Shown: piece by piece, positions 52,478-62,111 of the stretch | How the letters are laid out: the number at the start of each line of letters is the position of its first letter | Position numbering within the stretch: position 1 is the first letter of the stretch | Origin: Lachnospiraceae bacterium | Lineage (GTDB): Bacteria > Bacillota > Clostridia > Lachnospirales > Lachnospiraceae | Assembly: GCA_017460885.1 (NCBI GenBank) | Contig: JAFUAB010000018.1 | Span: forward strand, 81,726-145,725 | Reading direction: 5' to 3' | DNA length: 64,000 bases | The notes under the pieces: model-generated | Database searches by the model: none | What the model was told of the DNA's origin: nothing | Seen by the model: the letters and a program-made list of their open reading frames with translations, nothing else | Position numbers and translations under genes: made by a program

Positions 52478-54802
52478 ATGGATCAGTATAATGTAAAAGG
52501 AATGAGCTGCGCCGCGTGTCAGGCCAGAGTGGAAAAGGCAGTGTCAAAGGTACCCGGAGTGGAAAGCTGTGCAGTCAGTCTGCTCACCAATTCCATGGGG
52601 GTAGAGGGGACTGCGGATCCCGCGACGATCATTAAGGCGGTAAAGGACGCCGGATATAAAGCCAGTCTTAAGAAAAACCAGGGAAACAGAAAGGCATCCG
52701 CATCAGCTGCGATGGGAAGCTCTGCAGAATCCGGATCAATGAGCGTAAGTGAGGCAGTGTACTCCGCCGACGAGGATCCCCTCGCAGATACGGAAACTCC
52801 CGTTATCCGAGGCAGACTGATCGCATCCCTGGTTCTGCTCATACCGCTTATGTATGTTTCAATGGGGCATATGATGTGGAACTGGCCGATTCCGGCTTTT
52901 CTTGTGGACAACCACATCGCGATGGGACTCTATGAGCTTCTGCTCGCCGCCGGTGTTATGGTCATCAATCAGAAGTTTTTTGTCAGCGGCTTCAACGGAC
53001 TGATACACCGGGCACCGAATATGGATACTCTTGTCGCCATGGGATCGGCGGCATCTTTTATATACAGCGTCTATGCCCTTTTTGCCATGACGATCGCTGA
53101 TAAGGCCGGCGATTCTGCTCGTGTAGCGGAGCTGATGGATGAGTTCTATTTTGAATCGGCAGCCATGATCCTGTCGCTTATCACTGTGGGCAAGCTTCTG
53201 GAATCAATCTCCAAAGGCCGTACTACCAACGCACTCAAAGAGCTGATGAAGCTGGCACCGAAGACAGCACTGCTCATAGAGGATGGCGTCCAAAAGGAGG
53301 TTCCCATCGATCAGGTCAAAGTCCATGACTGGTTTGCGGTACGCCCCGGCAGCAGCATTCCGGTAGACGGGATTGTAGTGGAGGGCAGCAGCGCGGTAAA
53401 CGAATCAGCGCTTACCGGTGAGAGCATCCCCGTGGATAAGACCGTCGGTGATACTGTTTCGTCTGCGACGATAAACGAAAACGGTTATCTGATCTGCGAG
53501 GCGACCCGCGTGGGAGAGGATACAACTCTTTCACAGATAATCAAAATGGTCAGCGATGCGGCGGCGACCAAGGCACCCATAGCAAAGATCGCCGATAAGG
53601 TCTCGGGAATTTTTGTACCTGCTGTTATAGGAATAGCTATTGTGACATTTGTTATATGGCTGCTGGTTGGACGTGAACTCGGCTTTTCTTTGGCAAGAGC
53701 GATATCCGTGCTTGTTATCAGCTGTCCATGTGCTCTGGGGCTTGCCACTCCTGTGGCTATCATGGTGGGCAACGGAGTCGGTGCCAGAAACGGCATACTT
53801 TTTAAGACTGCGGTCTCTCTGGAGGAAACCGGCAAGGTGAGCACCGTAGTGCTGGACAAGACCGGAACCGTTACAAAAGGTGAACCGAAGGTGCGCGGGG
53901 TATATCCGTCAGCCGGCATCAGCGAAAAGGAGCTTATGGATACAGCGTATCTGCTGGAAAGCCGCTCCGAGCATCCGCTGGCAAAGGCTGTTGTGGAGTA
54001 CTTCAAGGAGAGTTCTTCAAACAATACAGGCTCCGGTGATATCACCGATTTCGAAGCTCTTTCCGGAAATGGTCTCTGTGCCAGATCGCACGGAACCGAG
54101 ATTCTCGGCGGCAACCGTGAACTCATATCCTCCAGGGTCACAGTTGATGAGGAAAGCCTTTCGCTGGCAGACGGGCTTGCAGAAAAAGGCGAGACCCCGC
54201 TGTTTTTTGCATCGGGTGACAGATCCCTCGGGATCATTTCTGTGGCTGATGTGATAAAGGATGATTCTGCCGCTGCGATCAGCTCATTACGTGACATGGG
54301 TCTTAAAGTAGTCATGCTTACCGGAGATAATGAGAAAACCGCCTCCGCAATAGCTGCCGAAGCGGGAGTGGACAAGGTGATAGCCGGAGTTAAGCCTGAC
54401 GGAAAGGAAGCCGTCATCGCCGATCTGCAGAAAACCGGCAAGGTTGCAATGGTCGGCGACGGCATCAATGACGCACCGGCACTGACGCGTGCGGACATTG
54501 GTATCGCCATCGGAGCAGGCAATGATGTGGCGATCGACGCCGCTGACGTGGTTCTGATGAAAAGCAGTCTGAGGGATGTTGTAGCTGCCGTCAAACTCAG
54601 CCGCGCAACACTTCGAAATATACACCAAAACCTCTTTTGGGCATTCTTCTATAATGTTGTCGGCATTCCGCTGGCTGCCGGAGCATACATACATGCCTTC
54701 GGATGGACATTAAATCCCATGTTCGGTGCCGCAGCCATGAGCCTGTCGAGCTTTTGTGTGGTGACCAATGCACTCAGACTCAATCTGGTGAAGTTGGACT
54801 GA
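52478..54802 (+). CDS. copA: Copper-exporting P1B-type ATPase
   Basis: A 774-residue P-type ATPase. One N-terminal heavy-metal domain (GMSCAACQARVEKAV, metal ligand CAAC), membrane helices, the actuator loop ALTGESIP, the metal site ISCPCALGLATP in a membrane helix, the phosphorylation motif DKTGTVTKGEP, the SEHPLAKA His-Pro motif of P1B pumps, and the hinge VGDGINDAPAL. CPC together with one HMA domain is the signature of Cu(I) exporters. It is complete, with start ATG 52478 after AGAGG. It is a single gene without adjacent chaperone or regulator. It is likely a resident metal-homeostasis gene caught inside the island. The 194 bases after it hold only a 24-codon frame and no recognisable gene. 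Confidence 0.93.
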   Translation: MDQYNVKGMSCAACQARVEKAVSKVPGVESCAVSLLTNSMGVEGTADPATIIKAVKDAGYKASLKKNQGNRKASASAAMGSSAESGSMSVSEAVYSADEDPLADTETPVIRGRLIASLVLLIPLMYVSMGHMMWNWPIPAFLVDNHIAMGLYELLLAAGVMVINQKFFVSGFNGLIHRAPNMDTLVAMGSAASFIYSVYALFAMTIADKAGDSARVAELMDEFYFESAAMILSLITVGKLLESISKGRTTNALKELMKLAPKTALLIEDGVQKEVPIDQVKVHDWFAVRPGSSIPVDGIVVEGSSAVNESALTGESIPVDKTVGDTVSSATINENGYLICEATRVGEDTTLSQIIKMVSDAAATKAPIAKIADKVSGIFVPAVIGIAIVTFVIWLLVGRELGFSLARAISVLVISCPCALGLATPVAIMVGNGVGARNGILFKTAVSLEETGKVSTVVLDKTGTVTKGEPKVRGVYPSAGISEKELMDTAYLLESRSEHPLAKAVVEYFKESSSNNTGSGDITDFEALSGNGLCARSHGTEILGGNRELISSRVTVDEESLSLADGLAEKGETPLFFASGDRSLGIISVADVIKDDSAAAISSLRDMGLKVVMLTGDNEKTASAIAAEAGVDKVIAGVKPDGKEAVIADLQKTGKVAMVGDGINDAPALTRADIGIAIGAGNDVAIDAADVVLMKSSLRDVVAAVKLSRATLRNIHQNLFWAFFYNVVGIPLAAGAYIHAFGWTLNPMFGAAAMSLSSFCVVTNALRLNLVKLD

Positions 54803-54996
54803 TGGCATTTGCGTCACCAGAACAATGATGAGGAAGAACCCGGATTCAAGGTTGAGAGAACGGGAGCCGGTTCCATGTCAATATGATGGATATTGATGGT
54901 ATGATGAAGAATATAAAGGCAAAGCAGGGTAAGGAACCTGAGGAAATGCTTGATTGATCAACATTTCCACGAAAAGGATTAAAGGAGTGTTTGTTT

Positions 54997-55878
54997 ATGA
55001 CAGCAACAATTATCGATGAGAGCAATATCAGTGCCTTTATCCCCGGCTTCGAGGGAGAGATCGGGGACGATGATCTTTTTATCGGTGTTTATGACGAGGA
55101 ATCCGACACCGCAGTAGGTGCCATGGCTGTATCCCGCGTTTCCGATACGGAGGCGGAGATCCGGGACGTATTTGTGAGTGAGGATTACCGTGATCAGGGT
55201 GCCGGCTCCGAGATGATTGCCTATTTGCAGGATTTTGCCTATGATGCCGGGATCGAGGCGCTGCTGTGTATTCACGAACGTGAATATGATGGAGATCCTG
55301 TATCCAGATTTCTGGAAAGGAACGGGTTTGCCGAAAACGAAGATGTCACAACGGGTGTATATTCCACAACGGTCGGCGAGCTGATGGAGCTTGATTTTAC
55401 AAAGGTGGCTATCAGGGTGAACGAACTGGCCGACAGCCTCGGAGTCAGGGTCAGATCCCTTGACAAGGTTGATGATGATTTCTGGAAGACTATGGAAGAG
55501 CAGTGGGGCGAGGTGCCGGAGCTGTCGGATGACGCGTTGTTTTTCACCGGGGTAAAGGACAGACTTGTCCCGGAATACAGCTTTGCCGCCATCGATCCCG
55601 AGGGAGTGGTGGGAGTGCTTGCGGTTTCACGCGAGGATGAAGACTACAGACTCGAGGGGCTCCGTGTCCGCGGTGAGCATGCCAACGATATGAGCTACCT
55701 GCTGATGAAAAAGGCCATCGGTACCGCTAAGGACAATATCGATGCGGACGCCCGCGTGCTGGTCAGCCCAATGACAAAGGAGTCAATGGAGCTGATGGAG
55801 TACGTTACCGAAGGCAACTATATCATGGAGCGCGAGAACGTGCTCTATGTCTGGGAAGCCGAAGAACCGATATCGTAA
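54997..55878 (+). CDS. Tandem GNAT-like acetyltransferase 4
   Basis: A 293-residue protein. ATG 54997 is preferred over TTG 54991 because AAAGGAG (54981-54987) is then 9 bases away. N-terminal GNAT domain: TAVGAMAVSRVSDTEAEIRD, VFVSEDYRDQGAGSEMIAYL with a Q-G-x-G loop, and FLERNGFAENED. Linker VGELMELDF leads to a second GNAT-like half (about 150-293) with EGVVGVLAVSREDEDYRLEG and a C-terminal REN-VLYVWEAE strand. Same two-domain design as at 34240 and 38007. It precedes the 1099-residue candidate cargo by 63 bases. Confidence 0.78.
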   Translation: MTATIIDESNISAFIPGFEGEIGDDDLFIGVYDEESDTAVGAMAVSRVSDTEAEIRDVFVSEDYRDQGAGSEMIAYLQDFAYDAGIEALLCIHEREYDGDPVSRFLERNGFAENEDVTTGVYSTTVGELMELDFTKVAIRVNELADSLGVRVRSLDKVDDDFWKTMEEQWGEVPELSDDALFFTGVKDRLVPEYSFAAIDPEGVVGVLAVSREDEDYRLEGLRVRGEHANDMSYLLMKKAIGTAKDNIDADARVLVSPMTKESMELMEYVTEGNYIMERENVLYVWEAEEPIS

Positions 55879-55941
55879 CGACGTCAACACGTTTTGTGTC
55901 ACCGTCCCGGCGACACACCGGCAGCACAGAAAGGAGAAGAT

Positions 55942-58900
55942 ATGTCACAACAGGAAGAACACCTGCAAAGGCAATATGAGCCGATCAGAGTTGATCTGAA
56001 CGAAGAACTGCAGGAAGAAAATCGGTTACGCACAGGGATTGACATACTTGATGATGAGGCTGACATTCTCAATATCCAGAAGCGTGAGGGGGATATCTGG
56101 CGCAGAGCCAAAAAGGAGCGTCTGAAATACTATCCCAAGCAGACCACCATGGTCACGGAATTCGGTTCTGTATTCCGAGACAGAAATATCACAGGTAAGG
56201 TCAGAGCCGCAAAACGCAGAAATAAAAAATCCATGCTGTATCAGAAACTGCAGAATCAGAATAAGCTTAAGAATATCGAGGCTGATTCGGAAAAGAAACA
56301 GCTGGACAGGCTTAATTCGATCATCTCTGAAAACGATCGGCTCACGGATGCGGAATACAGAGCACTTGCCTCGTTTATGACCGCAGATGTCAGACATATG
56401 GAGGTCAATTCCGCCCTGTTTGCCGAATATATGGATGAAGACAGGCGTGTGGATGCGCTCCGTAATATGTACAGGCAGCTGGCTGACATCAATATAAGCG
56501 AGCTTAAACTGGATACGGATGCCGATATCGTCCGAAATGCGGAATTCTATGAGAGTATGTCCAGGCGCATTGTGGCGTTTGAACGTCTTGCCCAGCAAAA
56601 TCGATTTTTTACCATTATTTCAAAGGAAGAACAGAAGTCGATAACCAACAAGCTTGATGCGCTCAGATCTATAGCCGCCTACTATCAGATCCGTAAGGAG
56701 ATCATCAGGATGCCCGAATATGCGCTGCATTATAATGATGAACTGTCCATGAATTATGAACAGGGTGCCAGCGAGAACCAGAAGGAACTGGCAGAAAAAC
56801 TGATGCAGTCCTTTGTGCTGGGCAAGACCATGATGAAGATCAACGGCGTATCGGACAAGAGCCTCAGAAACAGACGTGCTCCGGCTTTTACAAATGAGAG
56901 TGCCAGGGAACAGTTTGGCGGGATCGAGAGGACGTATTCCACCAAGTCCGGAGCTAAGGAAATTCTAAACAGCTTCTATGATTCCGGAGCTGAGAAAGCT
57001 TATGTGCAGCGCAAAGCTGAAGAGACCGAATACGACAGGCTTGACATCACCGAACGGGGCAGACTGGGAGAAGCAGAAGCTATGTTCAGAGAGCTTGGCA
57101 GTATGCCAAAGAAGGGGTTGATGTCCAAACTATTTTTCTGGCGTAAGAATCTCACCACGTGCATCGCTGCCAGGAATATGGGCTGGAAAGAATATACGTC
57201 CAGGTACATTCCCAGGGAAGATGTCAGGGAGTATGCTGATCTGCTGGTGGATTTCAGCACTCAGATCGACAAGCTGAATTACGGCTCGAACGGCGATAAG
57301 ACAGAAGACAGCTTTTCGCACAGATGGGATCAGATGAGACAGCTTCTGATACGTATCGATGCCAATCCGTATCACGGGAATGAAACAAAGCTGTTTCCGT
57401 CGTATTTCAAAAAACAGATCGTAAACAAGGTAGTGCCATATATGAAGCGTTTCCGGAATATGGCCAGTGATATTGACTTTACGGAGGAGAAGCCGGTTAA
57501 CGGCGCTTATCGCCTTAACAGACTTGAAAATACCGACGAGAAGTGGAGACATATCTATGTTCCCGAGACCGGCGGGGAAATGATTTCTGCGGCAAGACGT
57601 CAGTATGCGGCTTACAACCTGGCGGATAAGCTGGGGATGAAAAATAATGTCACTGAGTCAGAGTATGCCTATGCCACAGATCGGGAGGGTAATATCCATT
57701 GGGGGTTCAAATACAGGAACTGGGCGCATGAAAATATCAGCTGGATGCATGACCTGAAGGATATGATGACACAGATCCGGGAGGGTAAGTCAGAGAAATA
57801 CACGAAGGATGGAATAGGTAAAAAATGCGTGCTGGAGTGGAGCGCAGACAGCCTCAGGCAGCTGACGAATCTGCAGCTGTTAAATGCTCTGATGGGCAAA
57901 ACCGATTGTGATCCCGATGAATGCTATTCCTTCATGTGGCAGTCGGTTGAGACAGACGGTGCCGTAATACTTAAGATAGTCGGAGTACGGCTTAATATGG
58001 TTAACGATGGCTTTTCCGAAGACATCAAAGCATCGGAGCTCAAAGAACAGAATGACAGACTTCCTTCTTTTGACAGTATAGACATGCCCTTCCTGGATGC
58101 GGATCTTGTAAATAAGATCATGAGTATAACACAGGATAATATTTTTGAATATATGGGAGGCTCCCTGAATCCGGGCGAAGGGTATGCCTTTATGCGCAGA
58201 GTCAGACATATCCAGAAGCGGCTCAGGAAACGTATGGAAGCGGAGGCGAATCTCGAAAATGATCAGAAGACGATCTTAAGCAGGGATGAATGGGAGAAGC
58301 CGGAGAATAAGTCCAGATTGTTCAGCGAGCTTAATAACGAAGTGAATTACCAGTTATTCCCCGATCTGATCTATGAGAACGAGGCTGTGTTTGTGGAAGG
58401 TGTCTCAGGCGAGGCCTCCGGACTGCAGGACGAGGAGCTTGAACAGTATAGGTTTTCGCAAAAATGTATGGATACTCTTAAAGTTAAATTTGATTCTCTG
58501 CCCACTCTTTCCGAAAAGATCAGTTTTCTGGTGCGTTTCAGACATGCTGCCGAGCCGCAGGAGATTGATGAAGATAAAAAAACATATTACGCTATAGCCA
58601 AAGAAGCAAGGACAGATTTTCTGGAGAGATATATCTCCAGGGATTTCCTGGATCAGTTTGTACGTGACAAGCTCCGGACGGCGGCAGAGTTCAAAAAAGA
58701 TGTTGATAATATGATGAATGCTGTTGCGAAGGTTCCCGATGATTGTATAGACTGGGATGAGCTTAATGAGAGAATAGATCGTAAGGTTTATAATGCCGGG
58801 AAAGCAGCACGTGACGCAAAGCAGGATTTCGATGAAGACGCGTACAGAGAGCAGGCTGTTGAAGAAGAGAAAAAGGTACTCAAAAAGCAATACGCCGTAT

Positions 58901-59241
58901 ATCTTACATTGAAGGCTCATCCGGACAAGTCTGCTTATGCATATCTCATGGATAATGCAAGCGGAGAATTCGAAAGGATTTCGAACAGCTCCATGGATAT
59001 GGATCAGATAGAGCCGGAACAATATGTAAACAGGATCACTCCGAAGTTGAAAGAAGAGGATCGTCAGTTGTTTGATAATGCAACTGTCGGACAGGATTAT
59101 CTGGGTGTGTTTAATCGCAGCTATCTGAGTAAGGATATCAAAAATAATATGAAAGATATATTCTCGGATATCGGCACCAATATAGCAAATGATCTTGATA
59201 AGGAGTTTGGATTAAAATTCAGTTACATCAAAAAACAATAA
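55942..59241 (+). CDS. Large 1099-residue protein, candidate CIS cargo with kinase-like remnant
   Basis: Soluble, charged, mostly helical protein. Start ATG 55942 behind AAAGGAGA; the N-terminus MSQQEEHLQRQYEPIRVDL matches the MSQQE-x10-RVDL pattern of the protease-like protein at 48603. Residues about 515-700 form a recognisable globular part: YRLNRLENTDEKWRHIYV, AAYNLADKLGM, EYAYATDREG, then LTNLQLLNALMG followed by KTDCDPDE and VGVRLNMV. This order resembles a HipA/PI3K-like kinase fold in which the catalytic D-R-H-x-x-N is replaced by DCDPDE, so activity is doubtful. The remainder is helical. No membrane segment, signal or repeats. It is the last CIS-associated gene; housekeeping genes follow. 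Function unknown. Confidence 0.68.
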   Translation: MSQQEEHLQRQYEPIRVDLNEELQEENRLRTGIDILDDEADILNIQKREGDIWRRAKKERLKYYPKQTTMVTEFGSVFRDRNITGKVRAAKRRNKKSMLYQKLQNQNKLKNIEADSEKKQLDRLNSIISENDRLTDAEYRALASFMTADVRHMEVNSALFAEYMDEDRRVDALRNMYRQLADINISELKLDTDADIVRNAEFYESMSRRIVAFERLAQQNRFFTIISKEEQKSITNKLDALRSIAAYYQIRKEIIRMPEYALHYNDELSMNYEQGASENQKELAEKLMQSFVLGKTMMKINGVSDKSLRNRRAPAFTNESAREQFGGIERTYSTKSGAKEILNSFYDSGAEKAYVQRKAEETEYDRLDITERGRLGEAEAMFRELGSMPKKGLMSKLFFWRKNLTTCIAARNMGWKEYTSRYIPREDVREYADLLVDFSTQIDKLNYGSNGDKTEDSFSHRWDQMRQLLIRIDANPYHGNETKLFPSYFKKQIVNKVVPYMKRFRNMASDIDFTEEKPVNGAYRLNRLENTDEKWRHIYVPETGGEMISAARRQYAAYNLADKLGMKNNVTESEYAYATDREGNIHWGFKYRNWAHENISWMHDLKDMMTQIREGKSEKYTKDGIGKKCVLEWSADSLRQLTNLQLLNALMGKTDCDPDECYSFMWQSVETDGAVILKIVGVRLNMVNDGFSEDIKASELKEQNDRLPSFDSIDMPFLDADLVNKIMSITQDNIFEYMGGSLNPGEGYAFMRRVRHIQKRLRKRMEAEANLENDQKTILSRDEWEKPENKSRLFSELNNEVNYQLFPDLIYENEAVFVEGVSGEASGLQDEELEQYRFSQKCMDTLKVKFDSLPTLSEKISFLVRFRHAAEPQEIDEDKKTYYAIAKEARTDFLERYISRDFLDQFVRDKLRTAAEFKKDVDNMMNAVAKVPDDCIDWDELNERIDRKVYNAGKAARDAKQDFDEDAYREQAVEEEKKVLKKQYAVYLTLKAHPDKSAYAYLMDNASGEFERISNSSMDMDQIEPEQYVNRITPKLKEEDRQLFDNATVGQDYLGVFNRSYLSKDIKNNMKDIFSDIGTNIANDLDKEFGLKFSYIKKQ

Positions 59242-59282
59242 TGTGTCCGTTGGTAAGGAACAAAAAACAAAGGAGAAAAACA

Positions 59283-60473
59283 ATGAACTACGCAGAAGAA
59301 TCTTTAAAACTACACGGAGAATGGAAGGGAAAGATCGAGGTCATCTCAAGGGTACCGGTTAAGTCCAGGGACGACCTGTCTCTGGCATACACTCCCGGCG
59401 TGGCACAGCCCTGTCTGGAGATACAGAAGGACATTGACAAATCCTATGAACTGACCCGCCGCCATAACCTGTGTGCGGTCATCACCGACGGCAGCGCAGT
59501 TCTCGGTCTGGGAGATATCGGCCCCGAAGCCGGTATGCCGGTTATGGAGGGCAAGTGTGTGCTGTTCAAATCCTTCGGGGACGTGGATGCCTTTCCTCTT
59601 TGCGTTAAGACTCAGGACGTGGATGAGTTCGTCAATACGGTTGCTCTGATATCGGGCTCCTTCGGAGGCATCAATCTGGAGGATATCGCAGCTCCCCGCT
59701 GCTTCGAGATAGAGCGTAAGCTCAAGGAAAGGACCGATATCCCGATCTTCCACGACGACCAGCACGGTACCGCAGTCATCACTCTGGCCGGTCTGACCAA
59801 TGCCCTCAAGGTTGTGGGCAAAAAGAAGGAGGATGTAAAGGTCGTTACCTCCGGCGCCGGTGCTGCAGCCATAGCCATAGTCAAGCTTCTGCTTTCCGCA
59901 GGATTTAAGGATATCACGATGTGTGACCGCAAGGGAGCCATCTACGAGGGACGCGAGGGCCTCAACTGGATCAAGGAGGAAATGGCGCGTGTGACCAATC
60001 TTGACAAGCGGGCCGGAAGTCTGGCAGACGTACTTGCAGGAGCAGATGTATTTATAGGAGTATCCGCTCCCGGCACTGTGACCACAGAGATGGTTAAGAC
60101 CATGAATAAGGACGCTATCGTATTTGCCTGTGCAAACCCCACTCCCGAGATCTTCCCGGATGATGCCAAAGCAGGCGGAGCGGCAGTCATATCCACGGGA
60201 CGGAGCGATTTTCCCAATCAGATCAATAACGTGCTCGCTTTCCCTGGAATATTCCGCGGAGCCTTTGACGTGCGCGCAAGTGATATCAACGAGGAGATGA
60301 AGATGGCGGCAGCCAAAGCACTCGCGGAGCTGATCCCCGACGATGAGCTGAGCGCTGACTACATCATTCCGCAGGCGTTCGATCCCAAGGTCGGCCCCGC
60401 CGTAGCCAAAGCCGTGGCACAGGCCGCAATCGATTCCGGAGTAGCACGTATTTATAGTAAACGAATTAATTAA
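59283..60473 (+). CDS. NAD(P)-dependent malic enzyme
   Basis: A 396-residue malic enzyme (malate to pyruvate and CO2). ATG 59283 after AAAGGAGA is preferred to ATG 59241, which would add a basic leader overlapping the previous stop. Motifs: [15 protein letters not shown], the divalent-metal region [31 protein letters not shown], the nucleotide-binding [16 protein letters not shown] and [36 protein letters not shown]. Length is that of the compact bacterial type. It encodes the 3' repeat TATAGTAAACGAATTAA at its very end and is followed by a hairpin. Confidence 0.95.
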   Translation: MNYAEESLKLHGEWKGKIEVISRVPVKSRDDLSLAYTPGVAQPCLEIQKDIDKSYELTRRHNLCAVITDGSAVLGLGDIGPEAGMPVMEGKCVLFKSFGDVDAFPLCVKTQDVDEFVNTVALISGSFGGINLEDIAAPRCFEIERKLKERTDIPIFHDDQHGTAVITLAGLTNALKVVGKKKEDVKVVTSGAGAAAIAIVKLLLSAGFKDITMCDRKGAIYEGREGLNWIKEEMARVTNLDKRAGSLADVLAGADVFIGVSAPGTVTTEMVKTMNKDAIVFACANPTPEIFPDDAKAGGAAVISTGRSDFPNQINNVLAFPGIFRGAFDVRASDINEEMKMAAAKALAELIPDDELSADYIIPQAFDPKVGPAVAKAVAQAAIDSGVARIYSKRIN

Positions 60474-60481
60474 TTGCACTT

Positions 60482-60525
60482 TGGCGAGCCATAACTGCCA
60501 TAAATTCCAGCATTATGGCTCGCCA
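60482..60525 (+). terminator. Perfect 13-bp inverted repeat after malic enzyme
   Basis: TGGCGAGCCATAA (60482-60494) pairs with TTATGGCTCGCCA (60513-60525) around an 18-base loop, beginning 9 bases after the stop codon. There is no T-tract, so factor-independent termination is not certain. Confidence 0.55.
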
Positions 60526-60584
60526 TACGGCAATTACTAAATTCGTTGACTATAGAAGAAAAGAACCGTACATCGGAGGAAAAC

Positions 60585-61985
60585 ATGAATCAAGACAGAC
60601 ACTCATTCAGCAACTCGATAGGATTCGTGCTGGCGGCAGCAGGCAGCGCCGTCGGTCTCGGCAATATCTGGCGTTTCCCGTACCTGGCCGCCAAGGACGG
60701 AGGAGGCCTTTTCCTGGTGATATACCTGATACTGGCACTCACCTTCGGCTTCACTCTGCTTACCACCGAGATCGCCATCGGGCGCAAGACAAGACAGAGC
60801 CCTCTGACCGCATACGGTACACTCAGAAAGGGATGGCGTAAGCTCGGTATCCTGGCCTGCATCGTACCCATGATGATCATGCCCTATTACTGTGTCATCG
60901 GAGGCTGGGTTCTCAGATATGCCGTGGAATTTATCATACACGGCTGGACGAATGCCGCCACTGACGGATTCTTTACTTCATTTATCACGGATAGCACATC
61001 GCCGCTGATATACGGCATTATATTCCTGTTAGTGACCTGCTTTATCATCTACAGGGGTGTCAACAAGGGCATAGAAGCCTTTTCGCGCATACTCATGCCG
61101 ATACTGATCGTGCTTGTGGTCGGCATCGCGGTCTTTTCACTGACACTGCGTCATGACGACGGCACCGGAGTACGTACCGGACTGCAGGGACTTAAGATCT
61201 TTGCGATCCCCCGGATCAGCGGCATGAAAATATCGGATCTTCTGATAGTTACGATGGACGCCATGGGACAGCTTTTCTACAGTCTGAGCATCGCAATGGG
61301 CATCATGATAGCCTACGGCTCCTATGTCAAAGATGAGGACAATCTGATGCGATCCATCAACCAGATCGAGATATTCGATACGGCGGTAGCCGTGCTCGCG
61401 GGCGTCATGGTCATCCCCGCGGTATACGTGTTTATGGGAGAGGAGGGCATGTCCGCTTCGGGTCCGGGACTGATGTTCATTTCCATCCCCAAGGTCTTTA
61501 TGTCAATGGGAGGCATTGGACGGATCCTTGGTATCCTGTTTTTCCTGATGGTGCTTTTTGCGGCTCTGACCAGCTCCATTTCCATACTCGAGGCGATAGT
61601 CTCAAGCTTTATGGACGAATTCGGTTTCACGAGAAAAAGGGCTACGATAGTGGAGTTCTTCATCGCTCTGGTATTTGTCGTGCTGGTATGCCTCGGTTAC
61701 AATAAGCTTTACTTTGAGGTGAACCTGCCAAACGGTGCGGTAGCCCAGATCCTGGATATCATGGATTACATCAGCAACAATGTACTGATGCCGGTGGTAT
61801 CGATCTCGACCTGCGTACTGGTCGGATGGATAACAGGTCCCGAAATGATCATAGACGAGGTGACCAAGGGCGGTGCAAGATTCGGCAGACGAAGCCTCTA
61901 TATCGTGATGATCAGATATGTTGCGCCGGTACTTCTGCTGATCCTGTTCCTGCAGTCCTTCGGCGTGTTCTCGTTCCTTAAATAA
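60585..61985 (+). CDS. Sodium-dependent transporter, NSS/SNF family
   Basis: A 466-residue transporter. Start ATG 60585 with GGAGGAAAA upstream; an in-frame ATG at 60546 lacks a site. The first helix holds the NSS signature IGFVLAAAGSAVGLGNIWRF (Na+ and substrate site), followed by GGGLFLVIYLI and about eleven membrane helices; the unwound helix 6 region reads MGQLFYSLSIAMGI. Bacterial members import amino acids or related solutes with Na+. It is monocistronic after the hairpin at 60482. Substrate not predictable from sequence alone. Confidence 0.93.
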   Translation: MNQDRHSFSNSIGFVLAAAGSAVGLGNIWRFPYLAAKDGGGLFLVIYLILALTFGFTLLTTEIAIGRKTRQSPLTAYGTLRKGWRKLGILACIVPMMIMPYYCVIGGWVLRYAVEFIIHGWTNAATDGFFTSFITDSTSPLIYGIIFLLVTCFIIYRGVNKGIEAFSRILMPILIVLVVGIAVFSLTLRHDDGTGVRTGLQGLKIFAIPRISGMKISDLLIVTMDAMGQLFYSLSIAMGIMIAYGSYVKDEDNLMRSINQIEIFDTAVAVLAGVMVIPAVYVFMGEEGMSASGPGLMFISIPKVFMSMGGIGRILGILFFLMVLFAALTSSISILEAIVSSFMDEFGFTRKRATIVEFFIALVFVVLVCLGYNKLYFEVNLPNGAVAQILDIMDYISNNVLMPVVSISTCVLVGWITGPEMIIDEVTKGGARFGRRSLYIVMIRYVAPVLLLILFLQSFGVFSFLK

Positions 61986-62111
61986 CAGTATATTTCGATC
62001 GATCCGATAATACTGATATTTGATTTAAGATCCGGAAACGTTTAAAGTATATCAGGTCAGGCTGCCTGATCCGGGCTTTAACTGATACAACAAATCAATA
62101 GGAGATTTTCA

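Noticed and set aside
53485-54594. 369-codon - strand frame within copA
   Set aside because: Fully inside a P-type ATPase gene with intact motifs on the + strand.
54886-54957. 24-codon frame after copA starting ATGATGGATATT
   Set aside because: Too short, no clear ribosome binding site and no recognised family; could be a remnant but unsupported.
59346-60479. 377-codon - strand frame opposite malic enzyme
   Set aside because: Malic enzyme motifs cover the + strand; the antisense translation shows no family pattern.
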